Below, one piece after another: positions 8,234-17,591 of a stretch of 64,000 nucleotides of DNA. The notes beneath the pieces were generated by a model. The model was not told the origin of the DNA. It searched no databases and worked only from the letters and a program-made list of their open reading frames with translations. Made by a program: the position numbers and the translations under genes. The stretch is from Pseudorhodoferax sp. Leaf274 (GTDB lineage: Bacteria > Pseudomonadota > Gammaproteobacteria > Burkholderiales > Burkholderiaceae_C), in contig NZ_LMNA01000030.1 in assembly GCF_001422445.1 (NCBI RefSeq), forward strand, positions 600,946 through 664,945, given 5' to 3'. The first letter of the stretch is position 1, and every line of letters starts with the position of its first letter.

Positions 8234-9004
8234 TCAATGCGCTCCCGTGCCGAGGTAGGCCTCGATCACCTTGTCATTCTTCTGCACCTCGGCCGGCGTG
8301 CCCTGCGCGATCAGCTTGCCGTAGTCGAGCACGGTCACGCGGTCGCACAGGCCCATCACCAGCTTCACATCGTGTTCGATCAACAGGATGGTGCGGTTGT
8401 CCTTGCGGATGCGGTCGATCAGTTCGCGCAGTTGCACCTTCTCGGTGGCGTTCATGCCTGCGGCCGGTTCGTCCAGCGCGATCAGCTGCGGGTCGGTGGC
8501 CAGCGCGCGTGCGATCTCCAGCCGGCGCTGGTCGCCATAGCTCAGCGTGCGCGCCTTGTAGTCGGCCAGCTTGCCGATGCCCACGTAGTCGAGCAGTTCC
8601 TGCGCGCGCCTGGCAATCGCCAGCTCCTCGGACTTGAAGCCACTGGTGCGGAAGATCGCGCCCAACAGGCCCGAGCGCGTGCGCACGTGGCGGCCCACCA
8701 TCACGTTCTCCAGCGCCGTCATCTCGGCGAACAGCCGGATGTTCTGGAAGGTGCGCGCGATGCCGGCCTGCGCCACTTCGTGCACCGCCGTCGGCTTATA
8801 GGGCTTGCCCGCGAGCTCGAAGCTGCCGCTGTCGGGCGTGTAGAGCCCGGTGATGACGTTGAAGAAGGTGGTCTTGCCGGCACCGTTGGGACCGATCAGG
8901 CCATAGACCTGGCCGCGCTCGATCTTCATGCCCACATCGCTCAGGGCCTGCAATCCACCGAAACGCTTGGAAATGCCGCTGACGTTGAGAACCGTTTCTG
9001 CCAT
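8234..9004 (-). CDS. livG: Branched-chain amino acid ABC transporter ATPase LivG
   Basis: A 256-residue ATPase with Walker A GPNGAGKTTFFN, signature LSYGDQRRLEIARAL and Walker B LIALDEPAAGMN, characteristic of LivG. The C-terminus ends KNDKVIEAYLGTGAH, the usual LivG tail. It sits between livM (12 bp spacing) and livF (1 bp), so all are translated from one transcript. Confidence 0.93.
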   Translation of the reverse strand: MAETVLNVSGISKRFGGLQALSDVGMKIERGQVYGLIGPNGAGKTTFFNVITGLYTPDSGSFELAGKPYKPTAVHEVAQAGIARTFQNIRLFAEMTALENVMVGRHVRTRSGLLGAIFRTSGFKSEELAIARRAQELLDYVGIGKLADYKARTLSYGDQRRLEIARALATDPQLIALDEPAAGMNATEKVQLRELIDRIRKDNRTILLIEHDVKLVMGLCDRVTVLDYGKLIAQGTPAEVQKNDKVIEAYLGTGAH

Positions 9005-9016
9005 GTCCGTCTCGCT

Positions 9017-10210
9017 TCAGGGGTTGATGGACATGGGACGGTTGGCCGCGCCGGGCACGGCGTCGGCCGGGGTGTCCACGCCGGGCGTGATCGCCTGCGC
9101 CGAACCGGGCACCGGATCGGGTGCCGTCTTCTTGTTCAGCGATTTGCCGTGTTCGGGCGATGGCCACAGGCCGCGTGGACGCAGCAGCATCACGACGATC
9201 ATGGCCAGCGCGATCAGCAACTGGCGCAGGATCGGCGCATCGAGCCGGCCGTCCGTCATGGCCTGCAGCGGGCCGGCGACGTAGCGCAGCACCTCGGGCA
9301 GCGCCGACAGCAGCACCGCCCCCAGCACCACGCCGGGCAGGTGGCCGATGCCGCCCAGCACCACCATGGCGATGATCATGACGGACTCCATGAGGCTGAA
9401 CGACTCGGGCGAGACGAAGCCCTGGAACGCGCCGAACATGGACCCGGCCACGCCGCCGAAGGCAGCGCCCATGCCGAAGGCCAGCAGCTTCATGTTGCGG
9501 GTGTTGATGCCCATGGCCTTGGCGGCGATCTCGTCCTCGCGGATGGCCATCCAGGCGCGGCCGATGCGCGAGACCTCCAGCCGGTAGCAGACCAGGATGC
9601 TGACCAGCACCAGCAGCAGGAACAGGTAGTAGTACAGCGTGACCGACGGCAGCGTGAAGTCGCCGATCTTGAGCGAGCGGCCCAGGTCCAGGCCGAACAG
9701 CTTGACCGAGTCGATCTGGTTGATGCCCTTGGGGCCGTTGGTGATGTTGACGGGATGGTCCAGGTTGTTCAGGAACACGCGGATGATCTCGCCGAAGCCC
9801 AGCGTCACGATGGCCAGGTAGTCGCCGCGCAGCTTGAGCGTGGGCGCGCCCAGCAACATGCCGAACAGGCCGGCGATGCCGGCCCCGAGCGGTATCACGA
9901 GCCACAGCGATGAATGCAGGCCGTTGGGGAACATGGCCTTGAAGGCCGCGAAGGTGTCGGTCAGGTGCGGCGAGGCCAGCAGCGCGAACATGTAGGCACC
10001 GACCGCGAAGAACGCGACGAAGCCCAGGTCCAGCAGGCCGGCGTAGCCCACCACGATGTTCAGGCCCAGCGCCAGCATGATGTACAGCAGCGACATGTCG
10101 GCGATGCGCACCCAGGCGTTGCCGAAGTTCTGCAGCACCAGCGGGAACGCGATGAGCACGATGGCGCAGACCACCAGGGTCAGCGGCTTGTTCTTCTTCA
10201 GGAAGCTCAT
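9017..10210 (-). CDS. livM: Branched-chain amino acid ABC transporter permease LivM, with extended C-terminus
   Basis: A 397-residue inner-membrane permease with about ten hydrophobic helices. Conserved blocks are ALGLNIVVGYAGLLDLG, YLAIVTLGFGEI and GINTRNMKLLAFGMGAAFGG. The core ends at LLRPRGLWPSPEHG; about 50 further Pro/Ala-rich hydrophilic residues follow, an extension absent from short LivM proteins. The start is 10 bp downstream of the livH stop. Confidence 0.92.
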   Translation of the reverse strand: MSFLKKNKPLTLVVCAIVLIAFPLVLQNFGNAWVRIADMSLLYIMLALGLNIVVGYAGLLDLGFVAFFAVGAYMFALLASPHLTDTFAAFKAMFPNGLHSSLWLVIPLGAGIAGLFGMLLGAPTLKLRGDYLAIVTLGFGEIIRVFLNNLDHPVNITNGPKGINQIDSVKLFGLDLGRSLKIGDFTLPSVTLYYYLFLLLVLVSILVCYRLEVSRIGRAWMAIREDEIAAKAMGINTRNMKLLAFGMGAAFGGVAGSMFGAFQGFVSPESFSLMESVMIIAMVVLGGIGHLPGVVLGAVLLSALPEVLRYVAGPLQAMTDGRLDAPILRQLLIALAMIVVMLLRPRGLWPSPEHGKSLNKKTAPDPVPGSAQAITPGVDTPADAVPGAANRPMSINP

Positions 10211-10220
10211 GGCGTGTTCC

Positions 10221-11150
10221 TCAGGCCCGGTCCGCCACCCGCTCGCCCAGCAGGCCCGAGGGCCGCAGCGTGAGGATGATGATGAGCACGATGAAGGCGA
10301 AGATGTCGGAGTAGTGGCTGCCCAGCACGCCGCCGGTGAGCTGGCCGATGTAGCCCGAGCCGATGGCCTCGATCAGGCCCAGCAGGATGCCGCCGACCAC
10401 GGCACCGCCCAGGTTGCCGATGCCGCCGAACACGGCGGCCGTGAAGGCCTTCAGGCCGGGCAGGAAGCCCATGGCGTGCTGCGCCGTGCCGTAGTTGGAG
10501 GCGTACATCACGCCGGCGATCGCCGCCAGCACGGCGCCGATGATGAAGGTGGCCGAGATCACCACGTCGGGCTTGACGCCCATGAGCGCGGCGACGCGCG
10601 GGTTCTCCGCCGTGGCGCGCATGGCGCGGCCGAGCTTGGTGAAGTTGACCAGCCACATCAGCACCGCCAGCGAGACGGCGGTGAGCCCCAGGATCAGCAG
10701 TTGCGTGGGCGAGATCACCGCGCCGCCGATGTGGATGGGGTCGCTGGGCAGCAGCGTGGGATAGGCCTTGTAGTTGGGTTTCCAGATGATCATGGCCAGC
10801 GTCTGCAGCAGGATGGAGACGCCGATGGCGGTGATCAGCGGGGCCAGCTTGGGGCTGTTGCGCAGCGGCCGGTAGGCCACCTTCTCGATCACGAAGTTGA
10901 GTGCGGCGGCCACCACGCAGGCGATCACCATGGCGATGATCAGGATGATCCAGCCCGGCGTGCCCGCCATGTTCTGTTGCATGAGGCCGATGACCGACCA
11001 GCTTGTCAATGCCCCCACCATGAGCACTTCGCCATGCGCGAAGTTGATGAGGTTGATGATGCCGTACACCATGGTGTAGCCCAGGGCCACCAGCGCGTAC
11101 ATGCTGCCCATGACCAGACCATTGATGATCTGCTGTAGCAAGATATCCAT
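10221..11150 (-). CDS. livH: Branched-chain amino acid ABC transporter permease LivH
   Basis: A 309-residue permease beginning MDILLQQIINGLVMGSMYAL, a near-universal LivH start. Further blocks are YGIINLINFAHGE and AFTAAVFGGIGNLGGAVVGG. The ATG at 11150 is chosen because GGAGAAG lies just upstream; longer in-frame versions would run through the leader hairpin. It is first in the operon. No periplasmic binding protein gene is in the cluster, so that component must be encoded elsewhere. Confidence 0.93.
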   Translation of the reverse strand: MDILLQQIINGLVMGSMYALVALGYTMVYGIINLINFAHGEVLMVGALTSWSVIGLMQQNMAGTPGWIILIIAMVIACVVAAALNFVIEKVAYRPLRNSPKLAPLITAIGVSILLQTLAMIIWKPNYKAYPTLLPSDPIHIGGAVISPTQLLILGLTAVSLAVLMWLVNFTKLGRAMRATAENPRVAALMGVKPDVVISATFIIGAVLAAIAGVMYASNYGTAQHAMGFLPGLKAFTAAVFGGIGNLGGAVVGGILLGLIEAIGSGYIGQLTGGVLGSHYSDIFAFIVLIIILTLRPSGLLGERVADRA

Positions 11151-11180
11151 CTTCTTCTCCGTTGCGGAACGCCCTGCGCG

Positions 11181-11199
11181 TAGCCCTTCGTGAGGGCTA
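11181..11199 (-). promoter_or_regulatory. Hairpin in the livHMGF leader
   Basis: TAGCCCT (11181-11187) and AGGGCTA (11193-11199) form a perfect 7-bp inverted repeat around a 5-base loop, 31-49 bases upstream of livH. It lies before the Shine-Dalgarno sequence and could be an RNA hairpin or a protein-binding site. No further evidence distinguishes these. Confidence 0.4.
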
Positions 11200-11314
11200 G
11201 CAAAAAGCCCGCCAAGCCTGTGCCAGCAGCGGGTTGGGGCGGGATTGTAGTCACGGGCATGCACCCTCCCGGGATGTATTCAGCCGGGGTTTTCCCTCTG
11301 TAAAACCAGCGGTC

Positions 11315-12625
11315 TCAGCCGCGCTGCTGGCGGTTCTTTTCGCGCAGCGCGGCGAGCTTCTCGCCGATCTTGAGCTCCAGGCCCCGCGCGACCGGACGGT
11401 AGAACTGCGGCTCGTCCATGTCGTCCGGAAAGTAGCGCTCGCCGGCCGCGAAGCCGTCGTCCTCGTCGTGCGCATAGCGGTAGTTCTTGCCGTAGTCCAG
11501 GCTCTTCATGAGCTTGGTTGGTGCATTGCGCAGGTGCATGGGCACGGGCCGCGTGCCGTCCTGCTTCACGAACGCACGCGCCTGGTTGTAGGCGGTGTAG
11601 ACCGCGTTGGACTTGGGCGCCACGGCCAGGTAGACCACGCACTCGGCCAACGCGAGTTCGCCCTCGGGCGAGCCCAGGCGTTCATAGACTTCGGCGGCAT
11701 CGAGCGCCAGGCGCAGCGCGCGCGGATCGGCCAGACCGATGTCCTCGCTGGCCATGCGCACGAGGCGGCGCGCCATGTAGCGCGGCTCGGCACCGCCGTC
11801 GAGCATGCGCACGAGCCAGTACAGCGCGGCATCGGGATCGGAGCCACGCACCGACTTGTGCAGCGCGCTGATGCTGTCGTAGAACTGGTCGCCACCCTTG
11901 TCGTAGCGGCGCATGCGCTCGCCCAGCACGCGCACCAGCCAGGCGTCGTCGATGCGCGCGAGCTTTTCCTGGCGGGCCGCCACGGACAGCGTCTCCAGCG
12001 TGTTGAGCAGGCGGCGCGCATCGCCGTCCGCGTAAGCGATGAGCCGATCCAGCGCCTTGTCCTCGATGGCGGGCACAGCGTCGATGGCCTGGGCCCGGGC
12101 CACGATCTGGCGCAGCTCTTCTTCGCCCAGCGGCTGCAGCACGTAGACCGCGGCACGCGACAGCAGTGCCGAGTTGACCTCGAACGAGGGGTTCTCGGTG
12201 GTCGCGCCGATGAAGGTGAACAGGCCGCTCTCCACATGCGGCAGGAAGGCGTCCTGCTGGCTCTTGTTGAAGCGGTGCACCTCGTCGACGAAGACGATGG
12301 TGCCGCGCTGCTCCAGCCCGTCGCGCGCCAGCGTGGCACGGTCCACCGCCTCGCGGATCTCCTTGACGCCGCCCAGCACCGCGCTGATGGCGATGAACTG
12401 CGCATCGAAGGCATCGGCCATGAGCCGCGCGATGGTGGTCTTGCCGGTGCCGGGCGGCCCCCACAGGATGCAGGAATGCGGCCGGCCGGACTCGAAGGCG
12501 ATGCGCAGCGGCATGCCCTCGCCCAGCAGGTGCTGCTGGCCGACGACCTCGCCCAGGGTCTTGGGGCGCAGGCGTTCGGGCAGGGGCTGGTGGGGTGCTG
12601 CTGGAGGGCGGGGAGCGGAAGCCAT
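11315..12625 (-). CDS. rarA: Replication-associated recombination protein A (RarA/MgsA, AAA+ ATPase)
   Basis: A 436-residue clamp-loader-like AAA+ protein. Walker A is GPPGTGKTT (about residues 53-61), Walker B IVFVDEVHRFNK, sensor 1 IGATTENPSFEVN. The C-terminal MgsA-type tetramerisation region contains YYDS-like QFYDSISALHKSVRGSDPDAALYW. RarA acts at stalled replication forks and single-strand gaps. In many proteobacteria rarA directly follows lolA; here about 5 kb of plus-strand accessory genes and an NlpC/P60 gene separate them. Confidence 0.95.
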   Translation of the reverse strand: MASAPRPPAAPHQPLPERLRPKTLGEVVGQQHLLGEGMPLRIAFESGRPHSCILWGPPGTGKTTIARLMADAFDAQFIAISAVLGGVKEIREAVDRATLARDGLEQRGTIVFVDEVHRFNKSQQDAFLPHVESGLFTFIGATTENPSFEVNSALLSRAAVYVLQPLGEEELRQIVARAQAIDAVPAIEDKALDRLIAYADGDARRLLNTLETLSVAARQEKLARIDDAWLVRVLGERMRRYDKGGDQFYDSISALHKSVRGSDPDAALYWLVRMLDGGAEPRYMARRLVRMASEDIGLADPRALRLALDAAEVYERLGSPEGELALAECVVYLAVAPKSNAVYTAYNQARAFVKQDGTRPVPMHLRNAPTKLMKSLDYGKNYRYAHDEDDGFAAGERYFPDDMDEPQFYRPVARGLELKIGEKLAALREKNRQQRG

Positions 12626-12775
12626 GGCGCCATTGTCCGGTGCCCGCGACCGCCCCTTGCGCCACGCAAGTTCCAACCAGATGTAACGCCCGGGCCCGCA
12701 ACCTTGTGCGACGCGGCCGACACAACTATCGTGGCGGCGCTTCCTGGTGCGACCCGCCAACATAAGGAGACAACC

Positions 12776-13984
12776 ATGGCGACAGCGGACAAGCAGGGGT
12801 TGGGCGACAGCAATGCATCCATGCACGGCAGGCGGCGCTTCCTGGCGCGGGCCAGCGCAGGCGCCGCGGCACTGGCCGGTGCCAGTGCCTGGGCCCAGGG
12901 CAAGACGCCAGGCCCGCCGAGCACCGTCACCACGCCGCCGCGCGAGTTCGGTCCCGGCGCACCGCCGACCACCTACTTCTGGGACCCGGACGTGATCGCG
13001 GTCGACCCGTCCTTCAACGACCTGGCCCAACCCAACGCATCGATCCAGCGCCTGTGGACCGGCGCCGGCTGGGCCGAGGGCCCGGCCTGGAATTCGGTCG
13101 GCAGGTTCCTGCTGTGGAGCGACATCCCGGCCGACCGCCAGCACCGCTGGATCGAGGACGATGGCCACGTCTCGGTGTTCCGCAGTCCGTCGAACAACAG
13201 CAATGGCAACTGCTTCGACTACCAGGGCCGGCAGATCGCCTGCGAGCACCTCACGCGCCGCGTGGTGCGCTACGAACTCGACGGCTCCATCACCATCCTG
13301 GCCGACCGCTGGCAGGGCAAGCGCCTGAACTCGCCCAACGACGCGGTGCCGCATACCGACGGCAGCATCTGGTTCACCGACCCGCCCTACGGCGCGCAGC
13401 TGTACGAGGGCACGCCCGACCCGGCCGGCGGCAAGAGCAACCGCGCGGGCCGGCTCAACAACCGCCTCGGCCAGCCGCCCGGCGTGAGCGATGCGCGCCA
13501 GGAGCTACCGACCCAGGTCTACCGCTGGGACCCCAGCGGCCGGCTCGATGCCGTGGTCGCCGACGACAAGGTGCCCAATCCCAACGGACTGTGCTTCTCG
13601 CCGGATTTCAAGAAGCTCTACGTGTCCAGCACCGGCCCGGCCGGCAAGGGCGACATCCATGTGCTGGACGTGGGCGCGGACAACAAGCTGTCCAACCAGC
13701 GCGTGTTCACCGACTGCATGGTCGATGGCGTGAAGTGCGGGCCCGACGGCATCCGGGCCGACGTGTTCGGCAACATCTGGTCGGCCAGCAACGCGGGCCG
13801 GGCCGTGGGCTACAACGGCGTGACGGTCTGGAACCCCGAGGGCAAGCTCATCGGCCGCATCCGCCTGCCAGAGGTCTGCGGCAACCTGACCTTCGGCGGG
13901 CCCAAGCGCAACCGGCTGTTCATGATCGCGAGCCAGTCGGTCTATGCCGTCTACACCGCGACACAGGGCGCGGCACCGAGCTGA
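12776..13984 (+). CDS. Tat-exported SMP-30/gluconolactonase family protein
   Basis: A 402-residue secreted enzyme. The N-terminus carries a twin-arginine signal (RRRFLARASAG, then an Ala-rich core ending around SAWA), so it is exported folded, consistent with a metal cofactor. The mature part is a six-bladed propeller of the SMP-30/gluconolactonase/LRE-like type: GAGWAEGPAW (metal-binding Glu), NSPNDAV (metal-binding Asn), VPNPNGLCFSPDFKKLYVS and GPDGIRADVFGNIW (metal-binding Asp). It probably hydrolyses a sugar lactone in the periplasm. AAGGAGA precedes the ATG. Confidence 0.88.
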   Translation: MATADKQGLGDSNASMHGRRRFLARASAGAAALAGASAWAQGKTPGPPSTVTTPPREFGPGAPPTTYFWDPDVIAVDPSFNDLAQPNASIQRLWTGAGWAEGPAWNSVGRFLLWSDIPADRQHRWIEDDGHVSVFRSPSNNSNGNCFDYQGRQIACEHLTRRVVRYELDGSITILADRWQGKRLNSPNDAVPHTDGSIWFTDPPYGAQLYEGTPDPAGGKSNRAGRLNNRLGQPPGVSDARQELPTQVYRWDPSGRLDAVVADDKVPNPNGLCFSPDFKKLYVSSTGPAGKGDIHVLDVGADNKLSNQRVFTDCMVDGVKCGPDGIRADVFGNIWSASNAGRAVGYNGVTVWNPEGKLIGRIRLPEVCGNLTFGGPKRNRLFMIASQSVYAVYTATQGAAPS

Positions 13985-14028
13985 CACACTCGCGCCTGTC
14001 GCGCGCACGCGCATCCACGGGGTCAGGC

Positions 14029-14817
14029 ATGGACATACGGAACAAGGTCGTCATCGTCACGGGCGGGGCCAGCGGCATCGGCCGCAGCCTGGCGCAGCGC
14101 TACGCCGCCGAGGGCGCGCGTGGCGTGGTGGTCGCGGACATCCAGCAGGCGGCGGCTCAGGAAGTGGCCGACAGCCTGCCCGCGGGCGTGGGCCTGGCCC
14201 TGCGTTGCGACGTGCGCCAGGAGGCCGAGATCCAGGCGCTGGTCGCGGCGGCGCGCGAACGCTTCGGCCAGGTCGATGCCTACCTGTCCAATGCCGGCAT
14301 CCTGGGCCAGCCCGGCGGCATCGAGCTCGACGACGAACTGTGGAACGCCATGTGGCAGGTCCACGGCATGGCCCACGTCTGGGCCGCGCGCGCGGTCGTG
14401 CCCGAGATGCTGGAACGTGGCGAAGGATTCTTCCTCGTCACGGCCTCGGCCGCGGGCCTGCTCAGCATCGTGGAGACCGCGCCCTACGCCGTGACCAAGC
14501 ACGCGGCCGTGGCCTTTGCCGAATGGCTGCGCATCGCCTACGGCCGGCGCGGCCTGGGCGTGGCCTGCCTGTGCCCGCAGTCGGTGCGCACGCCCATGGT
14601 CAAGGGCTCGGGCAGCTCGGCATCGCACGACGGCGTGCTGCCGCCCGAGCAGGTGGCCGGCGACGTGGTGCAGGCCATGCACGACGGCCGCTTCCTCGTG
14701 CTGCCGCACCCCGAGGTGCTGCAGTACCTGCGCGCCAAGGGCCAGGACTACGAGCGCTGGCTGGGCGGCATGCAGAAGCTGCACGCGCGGCACAGCCAGC
14801 AGGCGGCGGAACACTGA
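14029..14817 (+). CDS. Short-chain dehydrogenase/reductase
   Basis: A 262-residue classical SDR. The nucleotide-binding loop is TGGASGIG (residues 11-18), the structural motif is SNAGILG, the catalytic Ser is in TASAAGLL and Tyr/Lys in YAVTK. An acidic residue in VVVADIQ at the end of beta-2 suggests NAD(H) preference. It starts 44 bp after the SMP-30 enzyme gene, so the two may act in one oxidative pathway, but the substrate is unknown. Confidence 0.85.
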   Translation: MDIRNKVVIVTGGASGIGRSLAQRYAAEGARGVVVADIQQAAAQEVADSLPAGVGLALRCDVRQEAEIQALVAAARERFGQVDAYLSNAGILGQPGGIELDDELWNAMWQVHGMAHVWAARAVVPEMLERGEGFFLVTASAAGLLSIVETAPYAVTKHAAVAFAEWLRIAYGRRGLGVACLCPQSVRTPMVKGSGSSASHDGVLPPEQVAGDVVQAMHDGRFLVLPHPEVLQYLRAKGQDYERWLGGMQKLHARHSQQAAEH

Positions 14818-14865
14818 CGCACGTGCGCCCATGCCATGGCCCGCCCATCCATCAGAGGACACTCC

Positions 14866-15243
14866 ATGAAGAGCTTGGCGATCTGCGCATCCATCGCGCT
14901 GTTCTGCACCCTGCCCGCCACCGCGGCCGAGTCGCCGGCCTGCGCTGCCAAGCGCTCCAACATCGAAAGCCAGATCTCGGAAGCCCGCGCGCGCGGCCGC
15001 AGCCAGGAACTGCGTGGCCTGCAGCGTGCATTGAATGCCAACAAGGCCAACTGTTCCGATGCTCTGCTGGCGCGCGAGCGTGAGGAGCGCATCGCCAAGG
15101 CCGAACGCGAAGTCGCCGAGCGCGAGAGCGAACTGCGCGAGGCCGAGCGCAAGGGCGACAAGCGCAAGATCGCCAGGCGCGCGGACAAGCTCGGCGAAGC
15201 ACGCAGCGAACTCGCCGAAGCCCGCAAGCCGCTCCAACAATAG
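14866..15243 (+). CDS. DUF1090 family periplasmic protein (YqjC-like)
   Basis: A 125-residue protein with a signal peptide (MKSLAICASIALFCTLPATAAE). It is followed by a highly charged, probably coiled-coil helical region with CAAKRSNIESQI, NCSDALLARERE and repeated Glu/Arg heptad-like sequence. This matches the DUF1090/YqjC pattern of two cysteines and long helices. Function is unknown; family members are exported and some are stress-associated. The start at 14866 follows AGAGGAC. Confidence 0.75.
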   Translation: MKSLAICASIALFCTLPATAAESPACAAKRSNIESQISEARARGRSQELRGLQRALNANKANCSDALLAREREERIAKAEREVAERESELREAERKGDKRKIARRADKLGEARSELAEARKPLQQ

Positions 15244-15261
15244 CCCGGGGAATCCCTCGCC

Positions 15262-15669
15262 ATGTCCGACCTCGCCGCCGTCCAGGCCCGCCTCGATCCG
15301 CTGTTTCCCGGCCTCATGGGTGTGCGCCTGACTGCGCTCTCGCCCGAACGCGTGCTGGCCGAGATGACCGTGCGGCCCGACCTGTGCACGGCCGGCGGCA
15401 TCCTGCACGGTGGCGCGTACATGGCCTTCGCCGACACGCTGGGCGCCGTCGGCACCTTCGTCCAGCTCGCCGCCGGCCAGCGCACGACGACGACCGACTC
15501 CAGCACCAAGTTCATGGCTGGCGCCAGGGAAGGCAGCGTGGTCACGGGCGAGTGCGTGGCGCTGCACCGCGGCCGCACCACCCAGGTCTGGCAGACCAGC
15601 ATCCGCAACGCCGACGGCAAGCTCTGCGCCGTGGTCACGCAGACCCAGCTGGTGATGGCCAGCGGCTGA
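15262..15669 (+). CDS. PaaI-type hotdog-fold thioesterase
   Basis: A 135-residue hotdog protein with the PaaI/4HBT signature GGILHGGAYMAFADTLGA (catalytic region near residues 45-62) and DSSTKFMAGAREG. The family hydrolyses aryl- or acyl-CoA thioesters. It follows DUF1090 by 18 bp. It may salvage CoA from acyl intermediates; no specific substrate is indicated. Confidence 0.86.
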   Translation: MSDLAAVQARLDPLFPGLMGVRLTALSPERVLAEMTVRPDLCTAGGILHGGAYMAFADTLGAVGTFVQLAAGQRTTTTDSSTKFMAGAREGSVVTGECVALHRGRTTQVWQTSIRNADGKLCAVVTQTQLVMASG

Positions 15670-15823
15670 CGCCACGCGGCGCTGGCACGTTCGTCCCGCC
15701 TGCTGCCGCCCGCAGCGCCGGTGTCCGCGCCGTGCAGAGCGCAGGCGCCGCGGCCGGACGTACCATGGGGCACGCCGGCGCGGCCTCCTGGGCATGCGCC
15801 ACCGTCCGCCCAGGCCGCAGCGC

Positions 15824-17581
15824 ATGCCGACATCCACTTCCCCCCAGCCCCACTCCCCCGCCCACGCCGCGCGTGAACTCTATGGCGCGCTCTGGCGCCA
15901 TGCCGAGGGCGCGCGCGGCCAGCTCGTCGGCGCACTCTCCCTGCTGGGCGGCGCCCAGCTGATCCGCCTGGCCATGCCGTGGCTGGCCGCGCAGGCCATC
16001 AACGCGCTGCAGCGCACGCAGCTGCAGACCTCGGCGCTGTGGATCGCCGCGCTGATGGCGGTGTACCTGCTCTCCTGGCTGCTGCACGGCCCGGGCCGCG
16101 TGCTCGAGCGCAACGTGGCCGTGCATGTGCGCGAGCAGCTCGGCGACCGCCTCTATGCGCGCATCGCGGGCGCGCCGCTGGCCTGGCACGGCACGCAGCA
16201 CTCGGGCGAGCTGCAGCACCGCGTGCACCAGGCCAGCCGCGCGTTGGCCGATTTCGCGCAGAACCAGTTCGTCTACCTGCAGAACATCGTCAACTTCTTC
16301 GGGCCGCTGGTGGCGCTGACGTTGCTCTCGCGCAGCAGCGGCGCGCTGGCGCTGGGCGGCTACCTGCTGATCGCCGTGGTCATCCTGCGTTTCGACCGCG
16401 TGCTGATGCTGCTGGCGCGGCTGGAGAACGATGCCGACCGGCGCTATGTCGCCGCGCTCGTGGACTTCATCGGCAACACCGCCACCGTGATCGGCCTGCG
16501 CCTGGCCTCGGCCTCGCGCGCGCTGATGCGTCTGCGCATGCGCGCGGTGTCGGGCCCGCTGCAGCGCGCCACCATCGTCGGCGAGGGCAAATGGTTCACG
16601 GTCGACATCCTGGGCCTGGCGCTGACCTGGGGCCTGGTCGTGCTGTATGTCTGGCAGACGCGCACACCGGGCGAGGCCGTGCTGCTGGGCGGCGTGTTCA
16701 TGATCTACCAGTACGCGCAGCAGACGGCCAATGTGATCGGCTCGATGGCCGGCAACTTCCAGAGCTTCGCGCGCATGCACACCGACTACCGCAGCGCCGA
16801 GCCGCTGCTGGCGGCGCCGCAGCGTGCCGAGGAGGCGGCCGAGGCGCTGGACGCGGATGCGCGCTGGCAGCAGCTGGCGCTGCGCGCGCTGCACTGGCAC
16901 TACGCCGACAGCGCACGCGGTGGCGGCCTGCGTGAAGTCGACCTGCAGCTGCAACGCGGCCAGCGCGTGGCGCTGGTCGGCCCCAGCGGCGGCGGCAAGA
17001 GCACGCTGCTGCGCGTGCTGGCGGGCCTGTACCCGCCCACGTCCGGGCAACTGCTGCTGGACGGCCAGCCGCAGGACTGGGCCCGGCTGCGCAACATCGC
17101 CACGCTGATCCCGCAGGAGACCGAGGTGTTCGAGGCCAGCGTGCGCGAGAACCTGGCCTTCGGCCTGCCGCAGGCCGACGCCGACCTGCTGGCCGCGGTC
17201 CACACCAGCGCCTTCGACGAGGTGCTGGACGGCCTGCATGGCGACCTGGACACAGCGCTGACCGAACGCGGCGCCAACCTCTCGGGCGGCCAGCGCCAGC
17301 GCCTGTGCCTGGCGCGCGGCGTGCTGGCCGCACGCGGCAGCACCCTGCTGCTGCTGGACGAGCCGACCAGCGCGCTCGACCCGGCCACCGAAGGGCGCGT
17401 GCTGGACCGCATCGCCGAGGCGTTCCCACAGGCCTGCGTGATCGCCTCCGTCCACCGCATGAGCCTGCTGTCGCACTTCGACCAGGTGGTGGTCATGGAG
17501 GCTGGCCGCGTGCGCGATGCCGGGCCGCGCGAGGAGGTGCTGGCACGCCAGCCGCAGCTGCGCGCGCAGGCCAGGCCCTGA
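15824..17581 (+). CDS. ABC transporter, fused permease and ATPase (exporter type)
   Basis: A 585-residue half-transporter with an N-terminal six-helix membrane domain (about 25-320) and a C-terminal ATPase (about 365-585). ATPase motifs are Walker A GPSGGGKST, signature LSGGQRQRLCLARG and Walker B LLLLDEPTSALD, with a conserved His in ASVHRMSL. The architecture is that of lipid/drug/peptide exporters (ABCB type), working as a homodimer or with a partner. The start at 15824 is the second in-frame ATG; the first, 30 bases earlier, is possible. It ends 11 bp before the convergent NlpC/P60 gene. Confidence 0.88.
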   Translation: MPTSTSPQPHSPAHAARELYGALWRHAEGARGQLVGALSLLGGAQLIRLAMPWLAAQAINALQRTQLQTSALWIAALMAVYLLSWLLHGPGRVLERNVAVHVREQLGDRLYARIAGAPLAWHGTQHSGELQHRVHQASRALADFAQNQFVYLQNIVNFFGPLVALTLLSRSSGALALGGYLLIAVVILRFDRVLMLLARLENDADRRYVAALVDFIGNTATVIGLRLASASRALMRLRMRAVSGPLQRATIVGEGKWFTVDILGLALTWGLVVLYVWQTRTPGEAVLLGGVFMIYQYAQQTANVIGSMAGNFQSFARMHTDYRSAEPLLAAPQRAEEAAEALDADARWQQLALRALHWHYADSARGGGLREVDLQLQRGQRVALVGPSGGGKSTLLRVLAGLYPPTSGQLLLDGQPQDWARLRNIATLIPQETEVFEASVRENLAFGLPQADADLLAAVHTSAFDEVLDGLHGDLDTALTERGANLSGGQRQRLCLARGVLAARGSTLLLLDEPTSALDPATEGRVLDRIAEAFPQACVIASVHRMSLLSHFDQVVVMEAGRVRDAGPREEVLARQPQLRAQARP

Positions 17582-17591
17582 AACGCAGCGG